NCBI GenBank assembly: GCA_045106855.1
Contig: JBGCFI010000008.1
Coordinates: 1-64,000 of the forward strand
DNA: 64,000 nucleotides
Direction: 5' to 3'
From: Granulosicoccus sp045106855
Lineage (GTDB): Bacteria; Pseudomonadota; Gammaproteobacteria; Granulosicoccales; Granulosicoccaceae
Below the pieces are notes generated by a model. The model searched no databases. It was not told the DNA's origin and saw nothing but the letters and a program-made list of their open reading frames with translations. Shown here piece by piece: positions 38,273-48,261 of this stretch; positions within the stretch are counted from its first letter, which is position 1, and the number at the start of each line of letters is the position of its first letter. The position numbers were made by a program, and so were the translations under genes.

Positions 38273-40420
38273 GTGGGTGCGTTTGAACAGGATGGCAGAG
38301 TCTTGTGTCCTGATCAGGACATAGCCGATCGAAACGCTGGCTTCGCGGTAACGTATTCCAATGGCATTCGCAAGATTCGCCATATTCAGCGATTTCTCGG
38401 GGTGCGCGGCGTTGTCAGTCCGTTCGAGGCATCGCGTCGTGGCCTGCCAGTATCCTGTGTACTGGTATGGGGCCGCAAGCAGAATGGCCAGCGTACATTA
38501 AAATATGCCGCTCAAAGGGGATTGCCGGTCCTCTATCTTGAGGATGGGTGGATTCGTTCCTGTTCCGCGAATGCTCATTCACGTACCAGTTATTCTCTAT
38601 TGATTGACGATCTGGGTGTCTACTACGACAGTACTGAACCGTCGTCATTAGAGCGCTTTTTGAATATGCAGGATGAGCAGTTCGCGCGTACTTGTGGTTT
38701 TGAAGAACTTGCCTACGCGGCACAGTGTCGTCAGCTAATGATTGACAATGACATTACTAAATACAACTTCTGTTCCGCGCCCAGTAGCGATGAATTGCGT
38801 GGTGACGGACGCCCATTGGTTCTGGTGCTGGATCAGACACGCGATGATGCCTCAGTTAGGCTGGGAGGAATGAATGCGGAGTCCTTCGATGCCTTACTGG
38901 ACAGGGCGATAGACGAGAACCCCGAAGCGCGCGTTGTTGTGCGCACCCATCCGGACGTTGTTGCCGGGCGTCGTAAGGGATATCTTCAGGAAAGAGCGCG
39001 AATGCATGGAATCCCGGTAAGCGCATCGGCGGACAATCCGATTCCCTGGATGAAGAGATCGAGTGTGGTGTATGTTGGAACATCGCAGCTTGGCTATGAA
39101 GCGCTTCTTTGTGGATGTACTGTCAAGGTGGGTGGAAAGCCATTCTATGCCGGGTGGGGATTGACGGAAGATTTTCAGTCATTGGATAGAAGGGTTCGCC
39201 AGCGCTCTGTTGATCAACTCTTCCACGCCACTCATGTGCAGCATGCAAAGTACTGTTGCCCGGTGACAGGGAAACGATGGAACCTACATGAGTGTCTTGA
39301 GCACGTGCAGCTCCAGCATAGCTATTTCAAAAGAAATGCCGGCAAACGGTTATGTGTCGGTATAACCCCATGGAAAAGAAAATTTATCGCTCAATTCATG
39401 CGCTCTCCGGACGGACGTGTACGTTTTTCCAATGGAGATGATTTGCAGGCGGACGAGACACTGGTTAACTGGAGTTGCACGGATAGAGACGACTCGATGC
39501 GAGCATTACCCGGATCTGTTTCGGAGACAGATGTAGTGCAAGGTGCTCAAAATGGTCGTATTCGAGTAGAGGACGGCTTCATTCGATCTACAGGGTTGGG
39601 ATCCGATTTTGTTCCACCGGCATCACTAGTGTTTGATTCCTCAGGGTTGTATCTGGATGCCAATCATCCGAGTGCTTTGGAGGAGTTGCTCAAGCACTAT
39701 CAGTGCTCAGAGGATGATTTGAGCAGGGCGCGCCGGTTGAGAGAATCCATTGTCGCCAAAAAATTGACCAAATATAACGTGAAATCGACTGACGAATTTA
39801 CCGACACCCTAAAAACCGGAAATATAAAACAGAAAAAAATTCTGGTGGTTGGCCAGGTTGAAGGTGACCAGTCCATATTGCGTGGCAGCAAACTTATACG
39901 CTCTAATTCACAGCTTCTGAAGGTGGTACGTAAAAACAATCCTGAGGCGTTGATCTGCTTCAAGCCGCACCCGGATGTTGTCAGTGGAAACCGTAAGGGA
40001 GCTGTAGATAACGAAGTGCTGGAAACGTGTGTTGACTGCATAGAAACCAGCCGTAGTTTCACATCTTGTCTGGATATTTGTGATGAATTACACACGATCA
40101 CATCGTTGTCAGGGTTTGAAGCAATAATGAGAAACGTACCGGTGGTTACCTACGGGATGCCATTTTATGCCGGATGGGGGATCACCCGAGACTATGACCA
40201 CTGTGAACGTCGGGGTGTCCGGCGCACTGTAGATGAGCTCGTATTTTTAAGTCTTGTTAAGTATCCGCACTATCTGGATATAGGGAGTGGTGAATTTATA
40301 TCCGTCGAACAGTTAGTGGAGAAGCTTCACGCCAACAATGACGTGGCATCTCACACGAACGCTGCTCCTTGGATACGCAAACTAACCAATATTTCCAATG
40401 CCATGTTATTCAATCCGTAA
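38273..40420 (+). CDS. kpsC: Capsule beta-Kdo transferase KpsC
   Basis: 715 aa made of two homologous glycosyltransferase repeats. In the first, LPVLYLEDGWIRS is followed by GTSQLGYEALLCG and KPFYAGWGLTED (about 269-297). In the second, RIRVEDGFIRSTG is followed by SLSGFEAIMRN and MPFYAGWGITRD (about 611-640). This internal duplication is the hallmark of KpsC, which builds the poly-Kdo linker on phosphatidylglycerol together with KpsS. A GTG start at 38273 is used; the ribosome-binding site is weak. It is somewhat longer than E. coli KpsC (675 aa). Confidence 0.94.
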   Translation: MGAFEQDGRVLCPDQDIADRNAGFAVTYSNGIRKIRHIQRFLGVRGVVSPFEASRRGLPVSCVLVWGRKQNGQRTLKYAAQRGLPVLYLEDGWIRSCSANAHSRTSYSLLIDDLGVYYDSTEPSSLERFLNMQDEQFARTCGFEELAYAAQCRQLMIDNDITKYNFCSAPSSDELRGDGRPLVLVLDQTRDDASVRLGGMNAESFDALLDRAIDENPEARVVVRTHPDVVAGRRKGYLQERARMHGIPVSASADNPIPWMKRSSVVYVGTSQLGYEALLCGCTVKVGGKPFYAGWGLTEDFQSLDRRVRQRSVDQLFHATHVQHAKYCCPVTGKRWNLHECLEHVQLQHSYFKRNAGKRLCVGITPWKRKFIAQFMRSPDGRVRFSNGDDLQADETLVNWSCTDRDDSMRALPGSVSETDVVQGAQNGRIRVEDGFIRSTGLGSDFVPPASLVFDSSGLYLDANHPSALEELLKHYQCSEDDLSRARRLRESIVAKKLTKYNVKSTDEFTDTLKTGNIKQKKILVVGQVEGDQSILRGSKLIRSNSQLLKVVRKNNPEALICFKPHPDVVSGNRKGAVDNEVLETCVDCIETSRSFTSCLDICDELHTITSLSGFEAIMRNVPVVTYGMPFYAGWGITRDYDHCERRGVRRTVDELVFLSLVKYPHYLDIGSGEFISVEQLVEKLHANNDVASHTNAAPWIRKLTNISNAMLFNP

Positions 40421-40683
40421 TCGGCATGCCAGCGCGCTTTTAAGTAGCGATAAGGAGCCGACATTCTGATTGACAACGCACGAACTGATAAAAAAAGCCG
40501 CGGAGCACTGTTCTGAGAATGGAACTTGCAAACTCGACGTAAGCAGCAAATCGTAGAGCCATGCAGTACTCAATCTCTCAGGTTATTAACTATTTGGCTT
40601 GAAATCGCAAATTCTAGATGTTTATTTGCGAAATGTAATCGTTTCTTGCTTTAGTTTTTCTGTCCACGTAAAGGAGAAAGAGA
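40421..40683. other. Non-coding leader before the TPR gene
   Basis: 263 bases with no supported gene. The final part carries a strong Shine-Dalgarno (AAGGAGA, about 40671-40677) for the TPR gene. The upstream half is AT-rich and probably holds that gene's own promoter. I could not pick a pair of boxes with acceptable spacing. Confidence 0.4.
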
Positions 40684-41610
40684 ATGCAATTGAGTCAATT
40701 TTTTAAGAGTAATGTTAGTAAGCCGGCTGTGGTCCAGTCCAACGCGACTACTGAGGTTGTTGAACAAAAAGATAATGCAGTGTCAGATCTTGTTGATCGC
40801 TGGCAACGCGTGGTTAAGGTGAATCCTGATGACAAGAACTCCCGCCTTCAATTGCTTGAGGCGTATGTGAGTGCATTTCAATGGAACGAGGCAGATCTGC
40901 TTCTGGATAAGCTGAAAGCTGAATATCCCGACGACTACCAAGTAAGACTTAATCTGGCTAAAGTCATACAACGGAAGGGCTCGGCTAAAGAAATCAGGGA
41001 AGTTTGGGCAGCCTTGCACAAGGATTACCCGGACATGCTCGATCCGATCATTGGGCTTGCGCGCTCTCATAATGTAGATGATGATCAGGAAACTGCGATA
41101 AAACTCGTCGATAAAGCGCTTTCTATCGATTCAAAAGACAACCGGGCACACTTGATTAAAGGAAAAATCAAGCAGCGTCAGAACATGACTGATGAGGCAA
41201 TAGAAATCTATTTTTCGATATTGGAAAGAGAGCCTGATCATTATGAAGCTGAGGCCAATCTATCGTCTGCACTGTTGAAACAAGAGCGCTACGAAGAGCT
41301 AAAGCCCCGATTGGAAAAAGCCATGAAAATGCATCCGAATCAAACATCGTTCAATATGTTCCTGTTTCGAATGCACGCAAAACAAGATAATCACACGGAA
41401 GCGTTGAAGGTTATTGATGGTTTGCTCATGCGCGACGGAAAAAATTCGAAAGTAGAGTATTACCTGGAAAAATCGGATCTACTCCTGAAACTGGGTAGGA
41501 ACGACGAGGCAGATGCCGTATGCGAAGCAGCACTGCAATCTTATCCCAATAATGTGAAGCTACTAACGCTTTATGCGCGTGTCGGGCAAAGAAAGCTAAG
41601 AACTGCATAG
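40684..41610 (+). CDS. TPR-repeat protein
   Basis: 308 aa, almost wholly tetratricopeptide-like helix pairs from about residue 35 to the end (NADLLLDKLKAEYPDDYQVRLN-type units, TDEAIEIYFSILEREPDHYEA, then RNDEADAVCEAALQSYPNN). No signal peptide or membrane helix, so it is cytoplasmic. TPR proteins serve as protein-protein scaffolds. Its neighbour 50 bases downstream is a TPR-glycosyltransferase fusion, so the two may interact. The catalytic role, if any, is unknown. Confidence 0.8.
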   Translation: MQLSQFFKSNVSKPAVVQSNATTEVVEQKDNAVSDLVDRWQRVVKVNPDDKNSRLQLLEAYVSAFQWNEADLLLDKLKAEYPDDYQVRLNLAKVIQRKGSAKEIREVWAALHKDYPDMLDPIIGLARSHNVDDDQETAIKLVDKALSIDSKDNRAHLIKGKIKQRQNMTDEAIEIYFSILEREPDHYEAEANLSSALLKQERYEELKPRLEKAMKMHPNQTSFNMFLFRMHAKQDNHTEALKVIDGLLMRDGKNSKVEYYLEKSDLLLKLGRNDEADAVCEAALQSYPNNVKLLTLYARVGQRKLRTA

Positions 41611-41660
41611 TCAATAATCATTCTAGTCGATTCCCCTTGGAATATGGATAATCAGCTCTA

Positions 41661-44228
41661 GTGTCGTACGCTAATTCTGCAGTTGACGTGATTGTCTCAG
41701 TACCAGACAGCACTGAACAACAGCCTGAACTCTCTAAGGTGATATCGCGGACCAAACCGGCTACGCGAGGTTGTGCTGTCGCATCTGCAAAAGCAGCCAT
41801 GAATGGCGCAGCTGCAGGTCCACGCGCGCACCATAAAGAGGTGTCTCCAGAGCTGCGTGAACAGGTAAATCTGCGGTGGTTGGCCGTACTTGAAAAAGAC
41901 CCTGCCAATGAATTAGCGCTGACACAATTGGCGTCTAATAAAATTACTGCAAAACTGTTTGTGCAAGCGGATGAATATATTCATAGACTTCAGCAGCTAT
42001 CTAACGTTACTAAAAATGATCGATTCTATTCGTTGATGGCTCGTCATGCCGCCCAGGAGGGGAGGTATGACATGGCGATCAGCTATTGGTTGCAAGCTAT
42101 TGAAAAAGGGTACGACAGCCTTTCAGGAAATCTGAATATAGCCGGACAGCTAATACATACAAAAAATATTTCTCAGGCAAGGCTGCATATCGAGCGGGCT
42201 ATGGGTGATTCCGATCCGAGCGAGAGAGCTAGAATGCTGCTGGCTCGTTGTTCGATGATTGAATTCGATTGGAAGAATGCGATCGACATCCTGCAAGACC
42301 TTGAGACTTTTTCGGAGCAGAGATCATCTGCGGCCAAAATGCTTTTTCATTGCTACATGAACGATCATAGAAATGAAAGCGCAACAAGGCTTTGTCAGTT
42401 GCTGGAGCAAGATAATGCGGCTGGTGCCTATCATCTCCACGGGCAGCTTATGTTCCGAAAAAATATGTATGGAGAGGCTCTCGAGAAATTCACTAGAGCC
42501 ATTGACATGGATGGGAGTATCGAAAGTAAGATCTGGCTGATAAAAACACTGACATCAATACATGAAGACGCTGAGGCTGTTACGCAAATTCAGCTTTTGG
42601 AAAAAACGGCTGATGCTACGCCTCTTGTTAAAGGACGTTGCTGGGAAGCCGCGGGCGTACTGTCGCGAGCAGAACAATACTATATGGAAGCCGTGAAAAG
42701 TGAGCCAAGTGTAGCGACCTTCCAGGCACTGGTTCGTTTTCTATATACCTATCGAAAATGGAATACCGCCTACTTGATGTATCTTCGGGCTCGTAAACAC
42801 GGCTTTGTCTCACAAATAATTGAAGACATAGCCTTGGATATTTCCAAGGCATACCGTTGTCGTAAACGCAGACTTCCAACACTAGGATTGCCACTTTTTA
42901 GACGCGATTTTCACTCTACTGAAGAAATGGTAACCGGTATTGTCGATCGAATATTGGTCAATAGAACTGTACCAGATCAGGCCTGTGTAGAAAATCCGCG
43001 ACGTGTAGTTCTTGTTATTGGCTCACTCGGGCCTGGTGGTGCTGAGCGACAAGTAGTGAACCTGGCAAATGGTCTGGTTGAGAAAGCCTCCGAAATACAT
43101 GTCGATTTACTTTGTACTCATTTAAGTCGGAAGGAACAGGATAGATTCTATGAGCCTCAAGTTGATAGTAGAGTTTCGGTGTCCGAATATTACGATAAGC
43201 GTAAACGCCTGGTGCCAAGTGACATACCACAACTGAGCGACTATGCTGATCTTCTAGCCGGCATACAGCCTGAGTCCAGGCTTCAGACCATCCTGCATAT
43301 GGCACGTTCGCTGGTTGAAATTCAACCGGATGTGGTACATGGCTGGTTAGACGAAACCTTCATAAATACGTCTCTGGTGTGCGGTATGTTAGGGATAGAT
43401 AATAGTGTTGGTCGTTGGGGAAGCATGCCGGCTGGTGTTAATAGAACCGTCAATGAGAGAGATCTCGATAATATTCACTATCTTAATCACGCCTACCGTC
43501 AAATTGCTCGTATTGGTGGAATAAAATATTCGTCCAATTCCAGGTTAACGGCAGACGCTTACGCTGATCTATTGGGAATAAGTAAAGAATCTGTAGATAT
43601 CGTCTACAACGGTGTTGATCAAAAAAGTCTGGAATTACATGCATCGCAATCGCTGGATATTCGCTCGCAACTAGCCATTCCCGATGGTGCGCCTGTGATG
43701 GGTACCATTTTTCGTATTTCTGAAGAGAAGCGGCCTGAGCTGTGGGTACAAGTGGCAAAACTACTTAGCGAGTCGATTCCAGATATGCATTTCATCATGG
43801 TTGGTGCAGGCCCACTGGAATCCGTTGTCGGCAAGATGGTTCAGGATGAGGGAATTGGAAACTTCCACATGGTTGGGAAGAAGGAAGATGTCGGCGCCTG
43901 GTACGAGGTATTTGATGTTCTTTTATTAACGTCAAGAGTAGAAGGTGTATCAAACGTTGTGGTCGAAAGCCAACTATGTGGTTGCCCTGTGGTAGCTCCT
44001 AATGTAGGTGGTCTTTCGGAGGCTATCCTGGACGGTGAAACAGGCTATTTACTTTCGGATCATAGTCCGGAAGCTTTATCCGAACCAGTGAGAAAAATAC
44101 TTTTGGACAAAGAGTTTAGAAAGACCATGAGCGATGCCGCTCGCCGGTACGCATCCGGAAAATTCTCAATAGAGAAAATGGTAGATCAATATAGCCGTCT
44201 TTTTGGTCGCGCTGCCGGAAATTCCTGA
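41661..44228 (+). CDS. TPR-glycosyltransferase fusion (GT4)
   Basis: 855 aa from a GTG start. Residues about 70-400 are TPR-like repeats (YDMAISYWLQAIEKGYDSL, NMYGEALEKFTRAIDMDGS). Residues about 445-850 are a GT4 domain: LVIGSLGPGGAERQVVNLANGL, VVHGWLDETFINTSLV, VDIVYNGVDQKSL, MGTIFRISEEKRPELW and TSRVEGVSNVVVESQLCGCPVVAP. The GGAERQ start and the E-x7-E end are the usual donor-binding landmarks. Both halves are intact. It follows the separate TPR gene. Confidence 0.87.
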   Translation: MSYANSAVDVIVSVPDSTEQQPELSKVISRTKPATRGCAVASAKAAMNGAAAGPRAHHKEVSPELREQVNLRWLAVLEKDPANELALTQLASNKITAKLFVQADEYIHRLQQLSNVTKNDRFYSLMARHAAQEGRYDMAISYWLQAIEKGYDSLSGNLNIAGQLIHTKNISQARLHIERAMGDSDPSERARMLLARCSMIEFDWKNAIDILQDLETFSEQRSSAAKMLFHCYMNDHRNESATRLCQLLEQDNAAGAYHLHGQLMFRKNMYGEALEKFTRAIDMDGSIESKIWLIKTLTSIHEDAEAVTQIQLLEKTADATPLVKGRCWEAAGVLSRAEQYYMEAVKSEPSVATFQALVRFLYTYRKWNTAYLMYLRARKHGFVSQIIEDIALDISKAYRCRKRRLPTLGLPLFRRDFHSTEEMVTGIVDRILVNRTVPDQACVENPRRVVLVIGSLGPGGAERQVVNLANGLVEKASEIHVDLLCTHLSRKEQDRFYEPQVDSRVSVSEYYDKRKRLVPSDIPQLSDYADLLAGIQPESRLQTILHMARSLVEIQPDVVHGWLDETFINTSLVCGMLGIDNSVGRWGSMPAGVNRTVNERDLDNIHYLNHAYRQIARIGGIKYSSNSRLTADAYADLLGISKESVDIVYNGVDQKSLELHASQSLDIRSQLAIPDGAPVMGTIFRISEEKRPELWVQVAKLLSESIPDMHFIMVGAGPLESVVGKMVQDEGIGNFHMVGKKEDVGAWYEVFDVLLLTSRVEGVSNVVVESQLCGCPVVAPNVGGLSEAILDGETGYLLSDHSPEALSEPVRKILLDKEFRKTMSDAARRYASGKFSIEKMVDQYSRLFGRAAGNS

Positions 44229-44360
44229 ACCCAGAAACCCGATGCCCGAGCTTGTTAATTCCTGATGCAGGTCTTCGGCGCAGTAGATAAGCTGATTCGG
44301 GCTTAAACCAGTGTCATCTCGTACGTCGGAGCAGCCGGCTATCTCTTCAAAATAATCAAC

Positions 44361-45341
44361 ATGCGAAAAGTAATACTGCATATCGGGCGACACAAAACTG
44401 GTACTACCGCTATTCAACGATTTCTATTTCAAAATAAATCGTTACTGGAAGAGAATGGTTTTTATTATCCGAATCTGGGTATCCGAGGTTTTGGTCATCA
44501 TGACATTGGATCATTACTGACAAGGTCGGCCATCGCAGCAGCTGATAAAGGGCCTGATGAAATCGTACGGAGTTTACGCCTAAGTCTTGAAAATGAGCTG
44601 TCTGAGCAAGATTCCACCATCGTTATAAGCTCGGAGTCTTTTCAAAACTGTGATCCTGCAGTGGTAATGAGCCTGTTCGATGGTTGTGATGTCGAGGTTA
44701 TTGTGTATCTGAGAGAGCAAGTTGCTTATCTGCTGTCTGCGTATGCTCAAAAAGTACAAGCGACTGAATATTCTGAGAGTCTGGAGACATTCTATTCGGA
44801 GACTTCTCACAGTACTTATGCTGAATTTCTAGATAAATGGAGCGATGCTTGTGACGGGAATATTCAAGTAAAAAATTACGACCGAGAGGAATTATTGTCG
44901 GGAAACGTCGTGGTCGATTTTTGTCAGTCGTTCCTGGAGTTAGATATTGCCACGGTTTCCAATTTGTGTGGGCGCTCAGACGCAAACCCTTCTTTAACGA
45001 GAGACCTGTTGGAATTCAAACTCAGCATTAATCGAGATGGAAAACTATCGGCCGAACAATCTCGTTTCTTGTTTACTGGTTTGTCTAAGCTTGCTGTTGA
45101 GGACAAGAGTGGCAGGATAGGTATTGCTAAGGAACTTGTCAGAAAAGCAACGAAACGCTACGAAAAATCAAACCGGTATGTTGCAAAAAAATATTTTGGC
45201 CGTGAAAAACTTTTTAATGACTATGTCATTGAAGATCACACTGATGCCAACTATTCCAATCAGGGGATGGGTGAAATAAAAGATAGTCTTATAAAATTTT
45301 ATCCTGATTTAAAAGACTATTTGCTCAACGTTAAAATATAG
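44361..45341 (+). CDS. Sulfotransferase-like protein, third of three
   Basis: 326 aa. The N-terminal PAPS loop VILHIGRHKTGTTAIQRFL (4-22) and VIVYLREQVAYLLSAYAQ (114-131) are the two phosphate-binding segments of the sulfotransferase fold. The HIGRHKTGTTAIQ form is the one common among bacterial sulfotransferase-domain proteins in polysaccharide clusters. It lies 132 bases after the TPR-GT fusion on the same strand. It is diverged from the other two, suggesting a different acceptor position. Confidence 0.8.
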   Translation: MRKVILHIGRHKTGTTAIQRFLFQNKSLLEENGFYYPNLGIRGFGHHDIGSLLTRSAIAAADKGPDEIVRSLRLSLENELSEQDSTIVISSESFQNCDPAVVMSLFDGCDVEVIVYLREQVAYLLSAYAQKVQATEYSESLETFYSETSHSTYAEFLDKWSDACDGNIQVKNYDREELLSGNVVVDFCQSFLELDIATVSNLCGRSDANPSLTRDLLEFKLSINRDGKLSAEQSRFLFTGLSKLAVEDKSGRIGIAKELVRKATKRYEKSNRYVAKKYFGREKLFNDYVIEDHTDANYSNQGMGEIKDSLIKFYPDLKDYLLNVKI

Positions 45342-45434
45342 ACAATAAGAATGTTGAGGCTGCTGCTACCATGTGCAAACCCGGCTTTCAGAAAAAATTG
45401 ACCGAGGTCGGTTTGCAAGCTGTTTTCACAGAAT

Positions 45435-46220
45435 TACTTAGATGATTTTTCAGCACAGATAATACCGGCAAGTAATTCCGCCATTGATCGCTCCCCTGCT
45501 TCAGAGTAGTGGGATGTATCCTTTAGCACAATAGACTCACCAAGTCGCTTGACAAGGTGTGTTTGATCGACAAAATCACAGCGATTAGCAAGCGCAAATT
45601 CCTGTAGCCATTTGCCCAGTGTTTCGCGCTCTTGAAAGTTCTTTCCTGTCGATGGATTCGTTGCCTGAAAGTGGCTTGCCAGAGTAATAGACTAACCTTT
45701 GAAGTATTCGATTATTTGCCCCATATCTTCATTGAATTCACTTTGATTGTAACTTAGCCGTCGAATATCCGGGTATGCCGACAAGGTAGCCTGGATATCA
45801 ACAAAATCGGTAGCACAAACTCCTTATTCAGATTGCTCAGGCTAGTAATATTTGCAAATAAGGGCTTTTCGAAATTAGTGGAATGAATCTCAATTCGCTT
45901 TAATGAACTAATTTTCAGAATAATGTTATCTGCCGTCCGGAGTGATTCTGCTGTTTGTGCCCGGCGCTCATTCACCTGAACAATGGATGTTAAATTCCCA
46001 TTATTTACATCATCAATGACCATTGGAATCGCCAATTCCGGTATTTCAATGTCCCCATTCAGATAACGTAACATCTGAAGAATTTCTGCTGGATAGTGGA
46101 GATGAGATCTCAGTAAGCACGTGTTTGAGAATCCAGGTAGATCCGAGGTCGTTTTACACGACAGATACCAGCGAGCATAGTCGTTAGGCCATTCAGGCTA
46201 TGATTGTGTTGTGTGATCAT
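45435..46220 (-). pseudogene. Broken SGNH-hydrolase-like gene
   Basis: Reading the minus strand, protein-like sequence runs across several frames. One frame gives NDYARWYLSCKTTSDLPG, SHLHYPAEILQMLRYLNG and ADNIILKISSLKRIEI. Near 45803-45815 the likeness moves to another frame (FVDIQATLSAYPDIRR). A TAG at 45692-45694 then interrupts it before the end FVDQTHLVKR and DTSHYSEAGERSMAELL, the typical Asp-x-x-His block of SGNH/GDSL esterases. Another in-frame TAG (46198-46200) precedes the N-terminal part. At least two lesions make a functional product unlikely. An intact copy would probably have been a sugar O-acetyl esterase or acyltransferase acting on the polymer. Confidence 0.65.
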
Positions 46221-46776
46221 GGTCTGATTTCCTGTCAGTCATGTAAGTGTTCACCAATAGAACTCCAACAAGACTTTATTCTGGTAACTGATGATGAGTG
46301 GAGTTCTTGATTAGCGCATGCGATTGCCATGCCAGTAGTTTTTTGCCCAACAAGTGGTGCCTTAGTTGATTCGCGTCGAATACTGTAATCGAATATCCGT
46401 CAGTACCTATGAAGGGATTTTCGTTATCTATTTCTTGAATATTTTTAGGTTTGTGGTTAAACAGCTTTAGAAGCCGGTTAAGAGCAAGTCGCACTTGTGC
46501 CAAACCGTGAGTCGATACCAGTGAACTGTCTGGTTTGCCGAGAGTGTCCAACCCGATGTGAAGTCTTCAGAGGTTTTGTTGACAACTACATTTGGCATAT
46601 TTCTTGTTGCCTGGTGGAGATACAAACTCGAACTACGACATGGACTACCACGGACAGAATCCAGTTCACACAAGCTACAGTAAAACCGTTTTTTGACGAT
46701 ACATACAGTAAGATTATTTGGTACTTTGCCGGTGTGAATTGACCACCTGCATTGCACAATCGGAAAAAAGTATAAA
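46221..46776. other. Non-coding or decayed stretch before kpsS
   Basis: About 555 bases without a supported gene. A minus-strand open frame (46276-46551, 91 codons; ENPFIGTDGYSITVFDANQL) and an overlapping frame reaching further right (HWYRLTVWHKCDLLL) both have protein-like composition. They may be remains of a second decayed gene. I could not match either to a family. The promoter and leader of kpsS must also lie here. Confidence 0.4.
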
Positions 46777-48168
46777 ATGCAGAAGAGTGCGTCACTACGC
46801 TCTGTCGACAATGTAGCTGCCTCAAGCACTATTGCTGTTGGTAAAACCTTGTCCGTGTCTGAAAATGCGCTCCTGTTACAAGGCCCCATTGGGCCATTTT
46901 TCTCCAGATTTGCCCGTGATCTGTCGACTCGTGGTTTCAACGTCACGAAGGTCAATTTCAATGGTGGTGATCGCTTCTTCTATAGAGGTTCGAATGCTAT
47001 TGACTACACTGGCTCTTTTGATGATTTTGAAGCCTGGATAGATCGAGTTCTGGTAAATCGGGAAATCAGTAGAATCTACCTGTTTGGAGATTGTCGGGCT
47101 TATCATCGCATTGCCAGTGCTGTTGCCAAACGTTTGAATGTAAAGGTGTTTGTATTTGAAGAGGGGTACCTGCGTCCAAATTTCATCACATTGGAAGAAG
47201 GCGGTGTAAACGGTTATTCAGAGATGTTGTCCGCGAAATTCAACGACACGATGTTATCCGGTGAGCTGCCGAAGGAATTTCAACACCCGGGTCACATATT
47301 CCAGCTGACCGCTATCTATTCCATGCTGTACTACATGAGCAGCGCCTTGAATCGATCCAGATTTCCGGGGTACCGCCATCATCGTCCATTCAGTTGTCTG
47401 GCGGAAGGTGGACGGTGGATACGATCGGGAATCAGAAAGCTCAAATACGCGCGAAAGGAGAGACATGTATTAAGCGACCTTCTATCACAGTACGATGGTA
47501 ACTACTTTCTCTGCCCGTTACAGGTTCACTGTGATATGCAAGTGATTGAACACTCGGACTACAATTCCATTGAGCACTTTATCGGCGATGTACTGGCCTC
47601 GTTCAAAGCTCATGCGAAAAGCAACAAGGCAATTGTATTCAAGCATCATCCTATGGACAGGGGTTATACGGACTACTCGACATTGTTTGCCAATCTGGTG
47701 GCAGAACTTGGGTTGCAGGGGCGTGTGTACTACGTCCATGATGCCTGTCTACCCACATTGCTAAAGCATGCTCAAGGAACTGTTCTTATCAATAGTACGG
47801 TAGGTATTTCTTCGCTATTTCATGGCACGCCTGTCAAGACAATGGGGAAAGCTGTTTACGATATCAAAGGCTTGACCGCACAAGAGTCACTGGATGATTT
47901 CTGGGGCTGTGACAGGATGGTGGATGGTGAATTTTTTAAGAGTTTCAGATCACACCTGATTAACAGAAATCAACTTAACGGTAACCTGTATAGAAGAGTC
48001 AGCACGGAAGGCGAAACAGGTATTGTCTGGTCGGAACACCTGGAAGCTCAACATACGTGGCATGGTACTCAGGTTGAGGCTACTACTACACGGCCAGTTA
48101 GAGTTATTCGTGGTCAGTCGAAGAACGACTCTGACTACGGTGGCAATAACATCTCCAAGGCAGCCTGA
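46777..48168 (+). CDS. kpsS: Capsule Kdo transferase KpsS
   Basis: 463 aa. KpsS adds the first Kdo to lyso-phosphatidylglycerol, after which KpsC extends the linker. Landmarks are LLLQGPIGPFFSRFARDLSTRG, VFVFEEGYLRPNFITLEEGGVNG, FLCPLQVHCDMQV, VFKHHPMDRGY and VLINSTVGISSLFHGTPVKTMG. It is longer than E. coli KpsS (389 aa), with about 30 extra residues at the N-terminus and a polar C-terminal tail. It is separated from kpsC by about 6 kb of TPR, glycosyltransferase and sulfotransferase genes, unlike the adjacent kpsCS pair of E. coli. Confidence 0.93.
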   Translation: MQKSASLRSVDNVAASSTIAVGKTLSVSENALLLQGPIGPFFSRFARDLSTRGFNVTKVNFNGGDRFFYRGSNAIDYTGSFDDFEAWIDRVLVNREISRIYLFGDCRAYHRIASAVAKRLNVKVFVFEEGYLRPNFITLEEGGVNGYSEMLSAKFNDTMLSGELPKEFQHPGHIFQLTAIYSMLYYMSSALNRSRFPGYRHHRPFSCLAEGGRWIRSGIRKLKYARKERHVLSDLLSQYDGNYFLCPLQVHCDMQVIEHSDYNSIEHFIGDVLASFKAHAKSNKAIVFKHHPMDRGYTDYSTLFANLVAELGLQGRVYYVHDACLPTLLKHAQGTVLINSTVGISSLFHGTPVKTMGKAVYDIKGLTAQESLDDFWGCDRMVDGEFFKSFRSHLINRNQLNGNLYRRVSTEGETGIVWSEHLEAQHTWHGTQVEATTTRPVRVIRGQSKNDSDYGGNNISKAA

Positions 48169-48261
48169 ACTGGTTCAGTTACGAAGCTTGTTTTGAGCTC
48201 TGTGCCATTCGCTTGTGCTTTGAAAGCACAGGGTCTATCGGTACATACCGCTTACTGCTTA

